DNA of 64,000 bases from Prevotella sp. (GCA_016291005.1 JAEEVT010000001.1:1-64000); one strand, 5' to 3'. Positions 7,930-16,413 are shown, counted from the first letter of the stretch. Notes: generated from the letters alone by a model not told the origin. Program-made: numbers and translations.

Positions 7930-8412
7930 CTATACTGCCATACTGCTCTGTCGCCAGAAGCGGTAAGTGATGTCTTCAAAGGTGCCGTCCATATTGCGAC
8001 GGTAGAGGCGCTGGTTAGTCGTTGCCGACTTCAGGCCACCGAGGTGCTTGATGTAAGGACCTATCTTAATATAGTCGAAGTCTGACTTGTTGACTACCGA
8101 GGGGATACGGATGCGTCCGCTGTACCAGGCGACATGGAACTGCGGATGGTATTCGTGGATGTATTGTGCCAGTTGGTTGACGCCCATAGGGTCGGCGTCG
8201 CCGCCCATAAAGGCGATGCAGGTGATGTCGATGCCGTACTGTGACACGAAGTCGTCGATGGCATCGGTGTTGAGGGGCATGCCGATGTCTTCCCAGAGGT
8301 AATGGCTATGGCATCCAGGACAATGACACGGGCAATTAGAAATATTAATTGCCAGTGTCACTTCGTCCGGAATTTCTTGGAATACGATTCCAGTATTGAC
8401 GTATTTAAGCAT
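7930..8412 (-). CDS. nrdG: Anaerobic ribonucleoside-triphosphate reductase activating protein
   Basis: 160 residues. A radical-SAM iron-sulfur motif of the NrdG form CX3CX2C is seen at Cys27, Cys31 and Cys34 (NCPCHCPGCHS). Later AFMGGDADPMGVNQLAQYI fits the SAM-binding glycine-rich segment. The enzyme reduces S-adenosylmethionine to form the glycyl radical on NrdD under anaerobic conditions. It begins 2 bases after the nrdD stop, in one operon. Length is normal. Confidence 0.93.
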   Translation of the reverse strand: MLKYVNTGIVFQEIPDEVTLAINISNCPCHCPGCHSHYLWEDIGMPLNTDAIDDFVSQYGIDITCIAFMGGDADPMGVNQLAQYIHEYHPQFHVAWYSGRIRIPSVVNKSDFDYIKIGPYIKHLGGLKSATTNQRLYRRNMDGTFEDITYRFWRQSSMAV

Positions 8413-8414
8413 GG

Positions 8415-10514
8415 TTATTCTGCGTGAGCATAGTAACGGCGGGCTGCTTCCTGTTGGCGGGCCTGTGAGAAGTTGGAGACGCGCTTCAGGTATCCGATGA
8501 TGCGGGTCATGTAGTCCACGTTATGCGAATGGCAGTGGGGACACTCCTTTAGATAGCGCTTGTCGATATGGCCACAGTCGTTGCAGACGGTATTGGGGAT
8601 GTTGAACGTGAAGTAGTTGCAGCCCTCCTTGGCGGCGACCTTCAGCAGGTGCAGGTACTGCTCCTTCGACAGGTGCTCTTCCAGGTTCATGTGCAGGGCC
8701 GAACCGCCCGTCAGGTGTTCGATATAGGGTGCGCCGTGCAGCTTGAACTTGTCGATGACGCTCAGCGTGTCGTCCTCTACCACGTAGAAGTAGCTGTTAT
8801 AACAGTCGCGCGGCACGAAGTAGCCGTCCTCGCGGTCCCACTTGGCATGCTTGACGCCGACGTTCTCGGCAGGAATCATCTCGCAGTTGAACATCACGTC
8901 CTTCGTGCGATACTGCCTGTTGTACTTCTCGATGAGTCCGAGGATGCTTTGGACAAAGTGCAGATACTCGTCGTTTGGCGTAATCTTGATGCCCATGAAC
9001 TCTGCAGCCTCCACCAAGCCGTTGATGCCGATGGTCAGGTACTGGCGGGCAATGTTGATGTAGCCGGCGTCGAACAGCGGCAGCATGCCGTGGGCTTGCA
9101 GTTCCTTCAGGTTCTCGTTGTAGGCCAACTGTACCTTGTGGCAAAGGTCGATGATGGTGCCGAGGTACTCCAGATAGTCAATCTTGTGGTTGACGGCATA
9201 CTGGATGCAGCGGTTCAGGTTGATGGTGAGCACCGACTTGGAACCCGTCGAGACACCACCAGCGCCGAGGGTATAGCTAAAGCCGTTGTCGGTAATCTCG
9301 TTGCGCAGACGGCAGCAGCTCGACAGCGAGTCGGCATTGTCGCTCATATAGGTAAAGAAGGAGTGTCCCTCAGAATACATCTCGGCGGTGAAGTCGCCCC
9401 ACTCCTTGTCCTTGCACTCACCGTTCTCGTCGACCAGCAGAGCCATGGTCTCTACGGGGAAGGTCAGCAGGGTCTTGGTGCGCTCTTGGTTGAACCACTT
9501 CATGAAACGCTTCTGCAGCCAGGAGAGTCCATCCCAGTCGGGCTTGGAACCGTCGGGGAAATAGAACTCGCCGAAGATGCTCTCGAAGTAGTAGCGGTCG
9601 TAGTAGGCTACGTTCCAGAACACGGCCTGGTAGTTACGGGCACCCGTCGGCTGGTTCAGGGTATAGACAATCTGCTCGAAGTAGTCGGTGATGACCTTGT
9701 CGATGGTACGCTGCTTCAGGCTGAGGTCGGCCTGTTCGTTGGCACGCTTCCAGTAGTCCTGTCCCCATTCCTTGCCGATGAAGTAGTTCATATACATCAG
9801 GAACTCAGGCGTTGCACAGGCACCGCTGAGCATGGAGCTGACCATGAACACCATGTTGACGAAACCTCCGGCAAACGACTTCAGGTTGGTGGGTGCCGTG
9901 GAGTTGCCGCCAATGGCCGTCGTACCGGCGATGAGCCAGGGATACATGGTGATGGAGGCACAGTAGTTGGCCAGACTGGTCTCGTCGTTCTTATATATAA
10001 AGTGGTGTGTCAGTTTGTCAATGTATTCATCAGCCAACTGCTTGCCGTACATTTTTTTGATGCGGTCGGTCAGCAGGCGACGATTCAAACGGATAAAGTT
10101 CGACTTGGGCAGTTCGCCAATCAGCGTGGCAATGTTCTTGTGTTCAACGTTGGCGTTGGCGTCGTATTTTGAACCCGTGGCGGCATTCATGCTCTCCATG
10201 TATTCTGAAAGGAACAACATTTTCTCCAAGGTCTCGCGGTCCTCGGTGTGTTCCTGGCGATAGAGGATGAACGACTTGGCTACCTTGTAGAACCCCTCTC
10301 GCATTAAGGCTTCTTCCACTTGGTTCTGGATGTCCTCCACCTTAATGTCGTCGTGCATGTCAAGATGACTGAGCACCTTCGATACGGTGCTCAAATCAGC
10401 AGGTTCACCAACACTCTCGAATGCCTTTACGATAGCATTCATGATTTTGTCCAATGAAAAACGGTCTTTAGAACCGTCGCGTTTTGTAATGGTAAAATTC
10501 TTAATTTCCATCAT
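8415..10514 (-). CDS. nrdD: Anaerobic ribonucleoside-triphosphate reductase
   Basis: 699 residues. It has an N-terminal ATP-cone (FTITKRDGSKDRFSLDKIMNAI), the catalytic glycyl-radical barrel, a zinc site CNDCGH...CPHCHS near the end, and the radical Gly674 in TRIIGYLKRVSNF. It makes dNTPs from NTPs without oxygen, as expected in an obligate anaerobe. It is followed directly by nrdG. A promoter box lies at 10625-10632, leaving a leader of about 100 bases with repeats at 10563-10600. Confidence 0.95.
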   Translation of the reverse strand: MMEIKNFTITKRDGSKDRFSLDKIMNAIVKAFESVGEPADLSTVSKVLSHLDMHDDIKVEDIQNQVEEALMREGFYKVAKSFILYRQEHTEDRETLEKMLFLSEYMESMNAATGSKYDANANVEHKNIATLIGELPKSNFIRLNRRLLTDRIKKMYGKQLADEYIDKLTHHFIYKNDETSLANYCASITMYPWLIAGTTAIGGNSTAPTNLKSFAGGFVNMVFMVSSMLSGACATPEFLMYMNYFIGKEWGQDYWKRANEQADLSLKQRTIDKVITDYFEQIVYTLNQPTGARNYQAVFWNVAYYDRYYFESIFGEFYFPDGSKPDWDGLSWLQKRFMKWFNQERTKTLLTFPVETMALLVDENGECKDKEWGDFTAEMYSEGHSFFTYMSDNADSLSSCCRLRNEITDNGFSYTLGAGGVSTGSKSVLTINLNRCIQYAVNHKIDYLEYLGTIIDLCHKVQLAYNENLKELQAHGMLPLFDAGYINIARQYLTIGINGLVEAAEFMGIKITPNDEYLHFVQSILGLIEKYNRQYRTKDVMFNCEMIPAENVGVKHAKWDREDGYFVPRDCYNSYFYVVEDDTLSVIDKFKLHGAPYIEHLTGGSALHMNLEEHLSKEQYLHLLKVAAKEGCNYFTFNIPNTVCNDCGHIDKRYLKECPHCHSHNVDYMTRIIGYLKRVSNFSQARQQEAARRYYAHAE

Positions 10515-10562
10515 ATTTCTTCTTAGTTATTGACATTCTTCTTGGCTAAAGTTCTCCGTTTT

Positions 10563-10600
10563 GGAAAACTTTTCGGTTTTCATTTTGGAAAAAGTTTTCC
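10563..10600. promoter_or_regulatory. Inverted repeat in the nrdD leader
   Basis: GGAAAACTTTT (10563-10573) and AAAAGTTTTCC (10590-10600) are perfect 11-bp inverted copies 16 bases apart, lying between the nrdD promoter box and its start codon. It could be an operator or an RNA hairpin affecting nrdD expression. It does not look like the usual NrdR box. Confidence 0.45.
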
Positions 10601-10624
10601 GTTTTGGATAAGCCGAATCGCCTG

Positions 10625-10632
10625 CAAAGGTA
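10625..10632 (-). promoter_or_regulatory. Bacteroidota -7 box for nrdD-nrdG
   Basis: On the minus strand TACCTTTG followed by C matches TAnnTTTG, 111 bases before the nrdD ATG. Confidence 0.6.
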
Positions 10633-10779
10633 CAAAAATCCGCCAAATCATAGGCACGTTTCTTGAAGAAAAATTTGCAAAAAATAGTTAAATACAGAGG
10701 ATTCGTCGTAGGGTGATGACGTTTGCCGAGGCCGAACGTCTTAGAAATAAGAGAGATAACTAAAAAACTTAAAGGACTT

Positions 10780-11736
10780 ATGAATAACAGCAAATACTGT
10801 GGCGTGGTGGTGCCGATGGTGACTCCCGTCACTCAGGACGGACGGCTCGACGTGGAAGCCGTCAAGCGAATTGTTGATTTTTTTGTCAAAGCTGGCGTTT
10901 CTCCACTCCTGATGGGTACCACTGGCGAGGGCAACAGCGTCAGTCAGGCCGACGGCCAGCTATTAGTTGAAACAGCAGTCAAGGCACAAAGAGAGGCGAT
11001 AGACCATAATTCTCAATTTTCAATGTTCATTCCATCGCCACACGCTGACCCAAGGTCAGGGAATCCTCAATTGAAAATCTATGCCGGCCTGACGGGAAAC
11101 TGCTTTGCTGAGCAGGTTCGTCAGGCAGAGGTTTACACCGCTTTGGGTGCTGACGTCATCGTAGCCACCCTGCCGACATACTACGCCCTGACGCCAGAAC
11201 AGATGTACGACTACTACAAGACGCTGGCCGACTGCATCACTGGACCCCTCATGCTGTATAACATCTTGGCCACGACACACATGTCGATACCCGTCGACGT
11301 CATCAGACGACTGGCTGACCTCCCAAACATCGTCGGTCTGAAAGACTCGGAGCGCGACTTGGAACGTATGGCACAATGCATCGACGTAGCCAAGGGACGC
11401 GACGACTTCGCCTATTTCTGTGGCTGGGCGGCTCAAAGTGCCCACTCCTTGGAACTTGGCGGCAACGGCATCGTACCTTCGACAGGCAACTTCGTTCCTG
11501 AAATGTTCCGACAGCTCTTCGACGCTGCCATCGCAGGCGATATGGACACTGCCAACCGTCTGCAGGACGAGACGAACGAGATAGCCAAGATCTATCAGAA
11601 GGACCGCACGCTGGGCCAGAGTCTCACCGCCCTGAAGGTGATGATGCAGACCAAAGGCCTTTGCGAACCTTGGATGCTCATGCCCCTCACCCGCTTATCT
11701 GCTGAAGAAGAACAGGCGATTGTTCATCAATTATAA
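10780..11736 (+). CDS. DapA/NanA-superfamily (dihydrodipicolinate synthase-like) aldolase
   Basis: The start at 10780 (MNNSKYCGVVVPMVTPV) matches the family N-terminus; an upstream in-frame start at 10723 adds unrelated residues. Seen are the GTTGEGNSVS loop and the Schiff-base Lys in IVGLKDSERD. It belongs to the class I pyruvate aldolases (dihydrodipicolinate synthase, N-acetylneuraminate lyase, keto-deoxy sugar acid aldolases). Because a sodium:solute symporter follows, a catabolic sugar-acid role is more likely than lysine synthesis. The stretch DHNSQFSMFIPSPHADPRSG..., encoded at about 11005-11075, has no place in the family and looks like an inserted repeat. Confidence 0.8.
   Translation: MNNSKYCGVVVPMVTPVTQDGRLDVEAVKRIVDFFVKAGVSPLLMGTTGEGNSVSQADGQLLVETAVKAQREAIDHNSQFSMFIPSPHADPRSGNPQLKIYAGLTGNCFAEQVRQAEVYTALGADVIVATLPTYYALTPEQMYDYYKTLADCITGPLMLYNILATTHMSIPVDVIRRLADLPNIVGLKDSERDLERMAQCIDVAKGRDDFAYFCGWAAQSAHSLELGGNGIVPSTGNFVPEMFRQLFDAAIAGDMDTANRLQDETNEIAKIYQKDRTLGQSLTALKVMMQTKGLCEPWMLMPLTRLSAEEEQAIVHQL
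11013..11078. repeat. AT-rich repeat tract inserted in frame in the aldolase gene
   Basis: ATTTTCAAT (from 11016) and ATTGAAAAT (from 11070) are inverted copies bounding about 60 bases. The TTCTCAATTTTCAAT type of tract is common in spacers of this window (for example 37818-37846) but here is translated without a stop. Confidence 0.5.
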
Positions 11737-11789
11737 ATTGTCAATTGTCAAATTGTAAATTGTAAATTGTCAAATTGTAAATAATCAAG

Positions 11790-13343
11790 ATGCATTGGAT
11801 TGATTATGTCATCGTACTTCTGTCGATACTGGCAGCCATTGGGACCGGTGTCTACTTTGCCCATAAGCAGAAAGACACCTCGCAATACTTTGCCGGCGGC
11901 GGAAAGATTCCGGCCTGGGCGGTGGGTGTCAGCATCTTTGCCACGCTGATTTCGAGTGTGACATTCCTCGCCTATCCTGGTGCAGCATACGCCGACAACT
12001 GGATTCTGCTCGTACAGGGTCTGATGGTGCCCATCGTACTGGTAGCCCTCATCGGCATCATCGTGCCACTGTTCCGCAAGGTGATACGACTTTCCACCTA
12101 CGAATATTTCGAGCGCCGCTTCGGACTCTTTGCCCGGCTGTACTCGTCGTTCGCCTTTACGTTAGGCCATTTCTCCAAGGCAGGCACGGTGTTCTTCCTG
12201 GTTTCGATGGCTCTCGCTACGTTCCTTAATATAAATATATACACCATCGTCATCGTGCTGGGCATCACCATCATCATACTGACGCTCTTCGGTGGTATGG
12301 AGGCTATCGTGTGGATGGACGTCGCTCAGGGATTCTTGCTCATCGGCGGCGGCATCATCTGTATTGCCATCCTGATGTTCGGCATCGAGGGCGGACCGGC
12401 TGAGACGTTCCGCATCGCCTCGGAATACCACAAAATCAGCTTCGGCCCATACGACTGGAGCCTCTCGGAGCTGTGTTTCTTAGTGATGGTGCTCAACGGC
12501 ATCTTCTATGCATTACAGAAATATGGCACGGATCAGACCATCGTCCAGCGCTACTTGGCTGCCAAGAACGACCACGAAGCCAAGAAGGCGGCCTATATCG
12601 GCGTACTGATGTCCGTTCCCATCTGGGCGCTGTTTATGTTTATCGGCACGGCACTCTTTGCCTACTACCATGCCCAGGGTGCCCCGTTGCTGCCTGAGGG
12701 TATCAAGGCCGACGAGGTGTTTCCTTACTTCATTGCCCACGAATTGCCTGTCGGCATTCGCGGACTGATCATCGCTGCCCTGGCCGCAGCAGCCATCTCG
12801 TCGTTGGACAGCGACCTGAACTGCCTGTCGGCCATTGCCGTACAGGACTATTACAAGCGTTTCCGCAAAGATGCCACCGACCAGCAACAACTGCGCTTCG
12901 GCAAGTGGATGGTGGTGGCGGCAGGTGTCGGAGCCATCGGCGTGGCTTGTCTTTACATCTTCTGGGGTGGGGAAGGTGTACTGGGAGCCTTGTTCTCGCT
13001 CTATGCCATCTTCTCGGCAGGCATCGTAGGCATCTTCGTACTCGGACTCTTCAGCCGTCGCGCCAACAAGCAGGGACTGTACATCGGCATTGCCGTCGCC
13101 GTGCTGTTTACAGCCTACGCCGTGCTAACCTCTACCAAGGTCGATATCCACGGCACGGGCGTCAAGGAGACGTTGCTCGACCTGGGCGACTGGAACTTCA
13201 CCCACCATAAATATATGTTAGGTGTCTATAGCCACCTCATCGTCCTCATCGTCGGCTACGCCGCCAGTTTCCTCTTCAAGACACCCCTTGCCGACAAGGA
13301 ACTGACCGTCTGGGGCTACCTCGAGCAACGCAAGAAGCGCTGA
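11790..13343 (+). CDS. Sodium:solute symporter (SSS family)
   Basis: 517 residues with 13 or so hydrophobic segments. The N-terminus (WIDYVIVLLSILAAIGTGVYFA), QYFAGGGKIPAWAVGVSIFATLISSVTFL and the later AAAAISSLDSDLNCLSAIAVQDYY are SSS hallmarks. It imports a small solute with sodium across the inner membrane. It sits 53 bases after the DapA/NanA-type aldolase and is probably co-transcribed, so the substrate may be a sugar acid such as a sialic-acid-like compound. The spacer is made of AAATTGTCAAATTGT-type repeats. Confidence 0.88.
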   Translation: MHWIDYVIVLLSILAAIGTGVYFAHKQKDTSQYFAGGGKIPAWAVGVSIFATLISSVTFLAYPGAAYADNWILLVQGLMVPIVLVALIGIIVPLFRKVIRLSTYEYFERRFGLFARLYSSFAFTLGHFSKAGTVFFLVSMALATFLNINIYTIVIVLGITIIILTLFGGMEAIVWMDVAQGFLLIGGGIICIAILMFGIEGGPAETFRIASEYHKISFGPYDWSLSELCFLVMVLNGIFYALQKYGTDQTIVQRYLAAKNDHEAKKAAYIGVLMSVPIWALFMFIGTALFAYYHAQGAPLLPEGIKADEVFPYFIAHELPVGIRGLIIAALAAAAISSLDSDLNCLSAIAVQDYYKRFRKDATDQQQLRFGKWMVVAAGVGAIGVACLYIFWGGEGVLGALFSLYAIFSAGIVGIFVLGLFSRRANKQGLYIGIAVAVLFTAYAVLTSTKVDIHGTGVKETLLDLGDWNFTHHKYMLGVYSHLIVLIVGYAASFLFKTPLADKELTVWGYLEQRKKR

Positions 13344-13359
13344 GTTTTTGGGGTGGGAG

Positions 13360-13776
13360 TTAGGGCTTGAAGCCTTTGTGCCAGACGGCCTTGAGACCTT
13401 GGCAGGCGTCGTAGACGATGTTGCCGGCGGGGGAGCGGTGGCTGGCGGGGAGGAAGCCGCAGACGAAACGGGTGAGGTGACGGCGGATGTTGAAGTCTTT
13501 GGGGTTGTCGACACCTTTACTTTCTACGCGGATGCTGAACCGGCCTATGCCGTCGATGACGACGGTCTGACCGAGTGCGAGGCGCTGCTTCATGAGTTCC
13601 TGGAGTTCGGTGACTACCAGCTTGACGTCGCTCTCGCGGACGCTGCTGTTGCGGCAGGCTTCTTCGGCGATTTCCTGTAGTGTGACCTCGCCCTGACTGA
13701 CGGCTTTTGCAAAGTATTTTCCATACGAAGGGTTGCTTTTGATGTTGTTGCGGATGAGCTTAATATGTATTGCCAT
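13360..13776 (-). CDS. HU-like DNA-binding protein (HU-HIG type)
   Basis: 138 residues. Helices SYGKYFAKAVSQGEVTLQEIAEEAC... followed by VVIDGIGRFSIRVESKGV match the HU/IHF-like domain found in Bacteroidota proteins encoded beside VirE-type genes. The extended C-terminal tail (RHLTRFVCGFLPASHRSP...) replaces the usual DNA-clamping arm. It lies downstream of a virE-like gene on the same strand; two copies of a 19-bp palindrome and iteron-like repeats fill the gap. A role in binding those repeats is inferred. It converges with the symporter gene. Confidence 0.75.
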   Translation of the reverse strand: MAIHIKLIRNNIKSNPSYGKYFAKAVSQGEVTLQEIAEEACRNSSVRESDVKLVVTELQELMKQRLALGQTVVIDGIGRFSIRVESKGVDNPKDFNIRRHLTRFVCGFLPASHRSPAGNIVYDACQGLKAVWHKGFKP

Positions 13777-13800
13777 GATGAAAATGTTATTTTTGATTTT

Positions 13801-13885
13801 GCGTTCACTTTTGATATTAACATGTTGTGTTCGAGAGAGTTGGGTGAAGTGACTGCAAATGGTTTGCGTTCACTTGCGTTCACTC
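13801..13885. repeat. Iteron-like TTTGCGTTCACTT repeats, left side of the VirE/HU module
   Basis: GCGTTCACTT at 13801, AAGTGACTGCAAA at 13847 (opposite orientation, one variant base), TTTGCGTTCACTT at 13863 and GCGTTCACT at 13876. The same family occurs on the other side of the virE-like gene at 16171-16257 and was not noticed elsewhere in the window. Confidence 0.65.
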
Positions 13886-13887
13886 AT

Positions 13888-13974
13888 ACCAAAACAAGTT
13901 GTTTTGGTCAGGAAATTGCCTGGATTTCCTATAGAAAAGTATGCTCCGAGCAGACCAAAACAAGTTGTTTTGGT
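13888..13974. promoter_or_regulatory. Two copies of a 19-bp palindrome between virE-like and HU genes
   Basis: CCAAAACAAGTTGTTTTGG occurs at 13889-13907 and 13955-13973, 66 bases apart, each flanked by A and T to extend the symmetry to 10-bp arms round a single central G. The exact duplication and spacing suggest operator or protein-binding sites ahead of the HU gene. There is no T-run to make them terminators. Confidence 0.6.
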
Positions 13975-13982
13975 GTGAGTCG

Positions 13983-16052
13983 TCAGATGTTTTTCAGCCG
14001 ATAAGCCTTACCGTTGTTCAGTTTCTTCTTGGCATAACCCATTGCAGTGAGCTTCTTGCCGAGTTCGGAGTCAGTATTTTTCTTAATCTCGAAGGTCGGG
14101 AAGGCATCGGCCATCTGCTGCATAATGACCGGCATGGACATCCAGGGAGTGTCCTCGGGCGTGTCGACGGCGGGGTGGAAAAGGATGCTGATCATCTGCT
14201 GGTAGTCGTGAACCTGCTGGTAACGGTTGTTCTGACTGATGATGCGGGCGGTCTCTTCCTCGTCGAACCAGTAGCGTCGGCCTTCCTCGAGTTCTTGGCG
14301 CAGCTGTGCGAAGAGCTGGCTGTGGCTGATGTGACCTGTATTGTCAATGGTGTCGGCATAGACGCAGAGGAATCGTCGCGAGCCGGTACGGTCTGTCAGG
14401 GGTCGGACGTTGTTGGTGGTGGCTATGAAGGAGGCGAAGCGCTGGCGCTCCTCGATGGTCTTGCCGTAGGGTGGGCGGAACTTGACGTCGTGTTTCGAGA
14501 GGAGGTACTTCAGCAGGGGCTGCTGCGACTTCTTCATGGCGTCGAACTCGTCGATGTTGATGAGGGCGTAGCCTGACATGGCGAGGAAGATGTCGTTGTC
14601 GTTGTTCATCTTGATGTGGTCGCTGAAGTAGGTCTGCATCCAGTCGGGCAGGAGTCGACGGCAGAAGGTGGTCTTGCCTGAGCCTTGCGGCCCGATGAGC
14701 AGGGGTACGATGGCGTTGCCGTGCTGGCGGTCTTTGCCTATCCATTGTGCCACCATGGAGAGCAGCCACTTGTGGAAGTCTTCGGCCCAGCAAGGGTCGT
14801 CGGTATGCACGCGTCGGGCCAGGTCGGCGACGTGGTCGTGACCGTCCCAGGCGGGCAGGTGGCTGATGAAGTCTTGCATGGGATAGTAGAGTGGGATGAG
14901 CGAGGAGTTGATGAAGCGGTCGAGATCCCTGTCCCAGGAGTCTACGCCGGCTTTGAGTGCGCGGATAGTCATCGTGTTGCGGGCGGCGACGTCCAAGGGT
15001 CGGAATCCATGGCCGGTGGCGTTGGTGCGGAATTCAGCAACGCCCGTCATGACGTTGCGACGCAGGGTATAGTGTTCCTTCATGTATGCCTCGGTCTTGA
15101 AGGTCAATAATGCCGAATGGCGGGTGAACTTGGTGGGGATGGTCTTCAGCGTGTTGCGCAGGTAGGCCGTCTGAAATACGCTGTCGATGGTCTCGGCAGC
15201 CAGGTATTCGCCAATCATAGGAATGAACTTCGCCACGCGAGCCGACCAGGCTTCCGGCAGCCCCATCAGGTGGCAGCCGTCGGCCAGTTTCTCGACGACG
15301 GCCATTGCGAAGAGTCCTTCGTCCTTGATGGTGTGGTGTTTCTCGACGGCGTTGTCCAAGCAGTCGTGGAAGCGGCGCATGCGGCTATCGCGTACTGAGA
15401 GGCCGGGAATCTCCTCGGGGTAGTTGTAGTCGCTGATGTCCTCCTGCATCGAACGGTACTCCGGCGACTCCTCAGGCAGGTCAGTCACGGTGACTGCCAG
15501 TGCATCGGGGTTGTAGTAGGGTTCAGGGTCGTAGCTCACCTTGCAGCATGTTTGCAGGGTGGGTTCCTGGGCGACGAGGGGCGTCTGCAACTGGGTGGAA
15601 TAGATGTAGTGGAGCTTGTGGAAAGCGTTGTTCAGACTTTGATCTTTAAACTTTGATCTTTGACCTTTGTGATTTGATTCTAAAATGGGATTGGCGGCCT
15701 CGGCGTCAGGATTAGCGACGTTGTAGGGACTGACGATGTGGAGCGAGTGGCCGTCGTGCCCCATGAAGCAGAGCAAGGTGTAGGGTTGGAGTGCCGCCAG
15801 CTTTTTGTACTCGGCGACGGTCTCGAGGTCGCGCAGGTTGTCGAGCGAGAGCAGTACGAGGGGGTTGATGGCAGTAGCTTTCTCTTCGCCGCCCGACTTG
15901 CACCATTCGGCGGCAAAGCACACCTCCTTCTTATAGTCGGAGGCGAAGTTCTTTTGATAAGTGCCGTCGGCCAGTTGAGTGACGAACTTTTCCAGTTCCT
16001 CGCGAACGAGCGAACGGTCTTTCTTGTCGTTGTTGATAATGGTAATCCTCAT
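13983..16052 (-). CDS. VirE/VapE-type P-loop protein with BT4734-like N-terminus
   Basis: 689 residues. The N-terminal third (ALQPYTLLCFMGHDGHSLHIVSPY) resembles the BT4734/BF3469 primase-like domain. The C-terminal third is the VirE/VapE helicase-like ATPase: Walker A in GPQGSGKTTFCRRL, Walker B in ALINIDEFDA, and sensor-like FIATTNNVRPLTDRTGSRRF. Such primase-helicase pairs replicate phage satellites and islands, but chromosomal copies in Bacteroidota have no established role. The segment HKGQRSKFKDQSL, encoded at 15637-15670, is a translated short repeat inserted in frame. It is paired with the HU-like gene downstream. Confidence 0.8.
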   Translation of the reverse strand: MRITIINNDKKDRSLVREELEKFVTQLADGTYQKNFASDYKKEVCFAAEWCKSGGEEKATAINPLVLLSLDNLRDLETVAEYKKLAALQPYTLLCFMGHDGHSLHIVSPYNVANPDAEAANPILESNHKGQRSKFKDQSLNNAFHKLHYIYSTQLQTPLVAQEPTLQTCCKVSYDPEPYYNPDALAVTVTDLPEESPEYRSMQEDISDYNYPEEIPGLSVRDSRMRRFHDCLDNAVEKHHTIKDEGLFAMAVVEKLADGCHLMGLPEAWSARVAKFIPMIGEYLAAETIDSVFQTAYLRNTLKTIPTKFTRHSALLTFKTEAYMKEHYTLRRNVMTGVAEFRTNATGHGFRPLDVAARNTMTIRALKAGVDSWDRDLDRFINSSLIPLYYPMQDFISHLPAWDGHDHVADLARRVHTDDPCWAEDFHKWLLSMVAQWIGKDRQHGNAIVPLLIGPQGSGKTTFCRRLLPDWMQTYFSDHIKMNNDNDIFLAMSGYALINIDEFDAMKKSQQPLLKYLLSKHDVKFRPPYGKTIEERQRFASFIATTNNVRPLTDRTGSRRFLCVYADTIDNTGHISHSQLFAQLRQELEEGRRYWFDEEETARIISQNNRYQQVHDYQQMISILFHPAVDTPEDTPWMSMPVIMQQMADAFPTFEIKKNTDSELGKKLTAMGYAKKKLNNGKAYRLKNI
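15637..15670. repeat. In-frame CTTTGATCTTT tandem repeat inside the virE-like gene
   Basis: ACTTTGATCTTT occurs twice in a row, then GACCTTTG. On the coding strand this reads KGQRSKFKDQSL, matching the SSKFKVQSSKF-type product of similar repeats at 42748 and 53711. Confidence 0.6.
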
Positions 16053-16100
16053 GATAATTGTGTGTTTAAGAGTTGTTTTGATAGTTGTTGATAACGCCTA

Positions 16101-16108
16101 CAAAGATA
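16101..16108 (-). promoter_or_regulatory. Bacteroidota -7 box for the virE-like gene
   Basis: TATCTTTG on the minus strand, about 49 bases before the ATG at 16052. Confidence 0.55.
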
Positions 16109-16170
16109 CAAAATTCCAGGCAATTTTGTAAGCACTTTATGGTTAAATTAGTTTAAATTGCTGCAAAAAG

Positions 16171-16257
16171 GTGACTGCAAACGGATTGCAGTCACTTTGC
16201 ATTCACTCCACTTAAACAGTTATGTCTCAGCTGTTTAACCTAAAAAGTGAACGCAAA
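16171..16257. repeat. Iteron-like repeats, right side of the VirE/HU module
   Basis: GTGACTGCAA (16171) and TTGCAGTCAC (16186) form a perfect inverted repeat, followed by TTTGCATTCACT (16196) and AAGTGAACGCAAA (16245). An inverted repeat TTAAACAG/CTGTTTAA lies at 16212-16238. These match the repeats at 13801-13885 and sit just upstream of the virE-like promoter. Confidence 0.65.
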
Positions 16258-16398
16258 CTGAAAAATCACTAAACTTTTGAAGAAGCATATATTAGGAGTA
16301 CCCCCGCCGAATCCACATAATCCCATTTGTATAAGCACCTGTCATGACGCTGAACTAATAAAATTCGGTTTTTATTTTGTTCTTTGCTCAGTAATTCG

Positions 16399-16406
16399 TA
16401 ACTTTG
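16399..16406 (+). promoter_or_regulatory. Promoter for the long leader
   Basis: TTTG (16376-16379), 19 bases, then TAACTTTG followed by C: a full match to the Bacteroidota -33/-7 pattern. The first gene starts at 16650, giving a leader of about 240 bases. Confidence 0.7.
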
Positions 16407-16413
16407 CACCTAC

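Noticed and set aside
8568-10172. 534-codon open frame on the plus strand opposite nrdD
   Set aside because: It is antisense to a clear, conserved nrdD and its product is a low-complexity Val/Leu/Gly-rich string, a shadow of GC-rich codons.
9967-10263. Second antisense ORF opposite the nrdD N-terminus
   Set aside because: Shadow of the ATP-cone region of nrdD, with no independent evidence.
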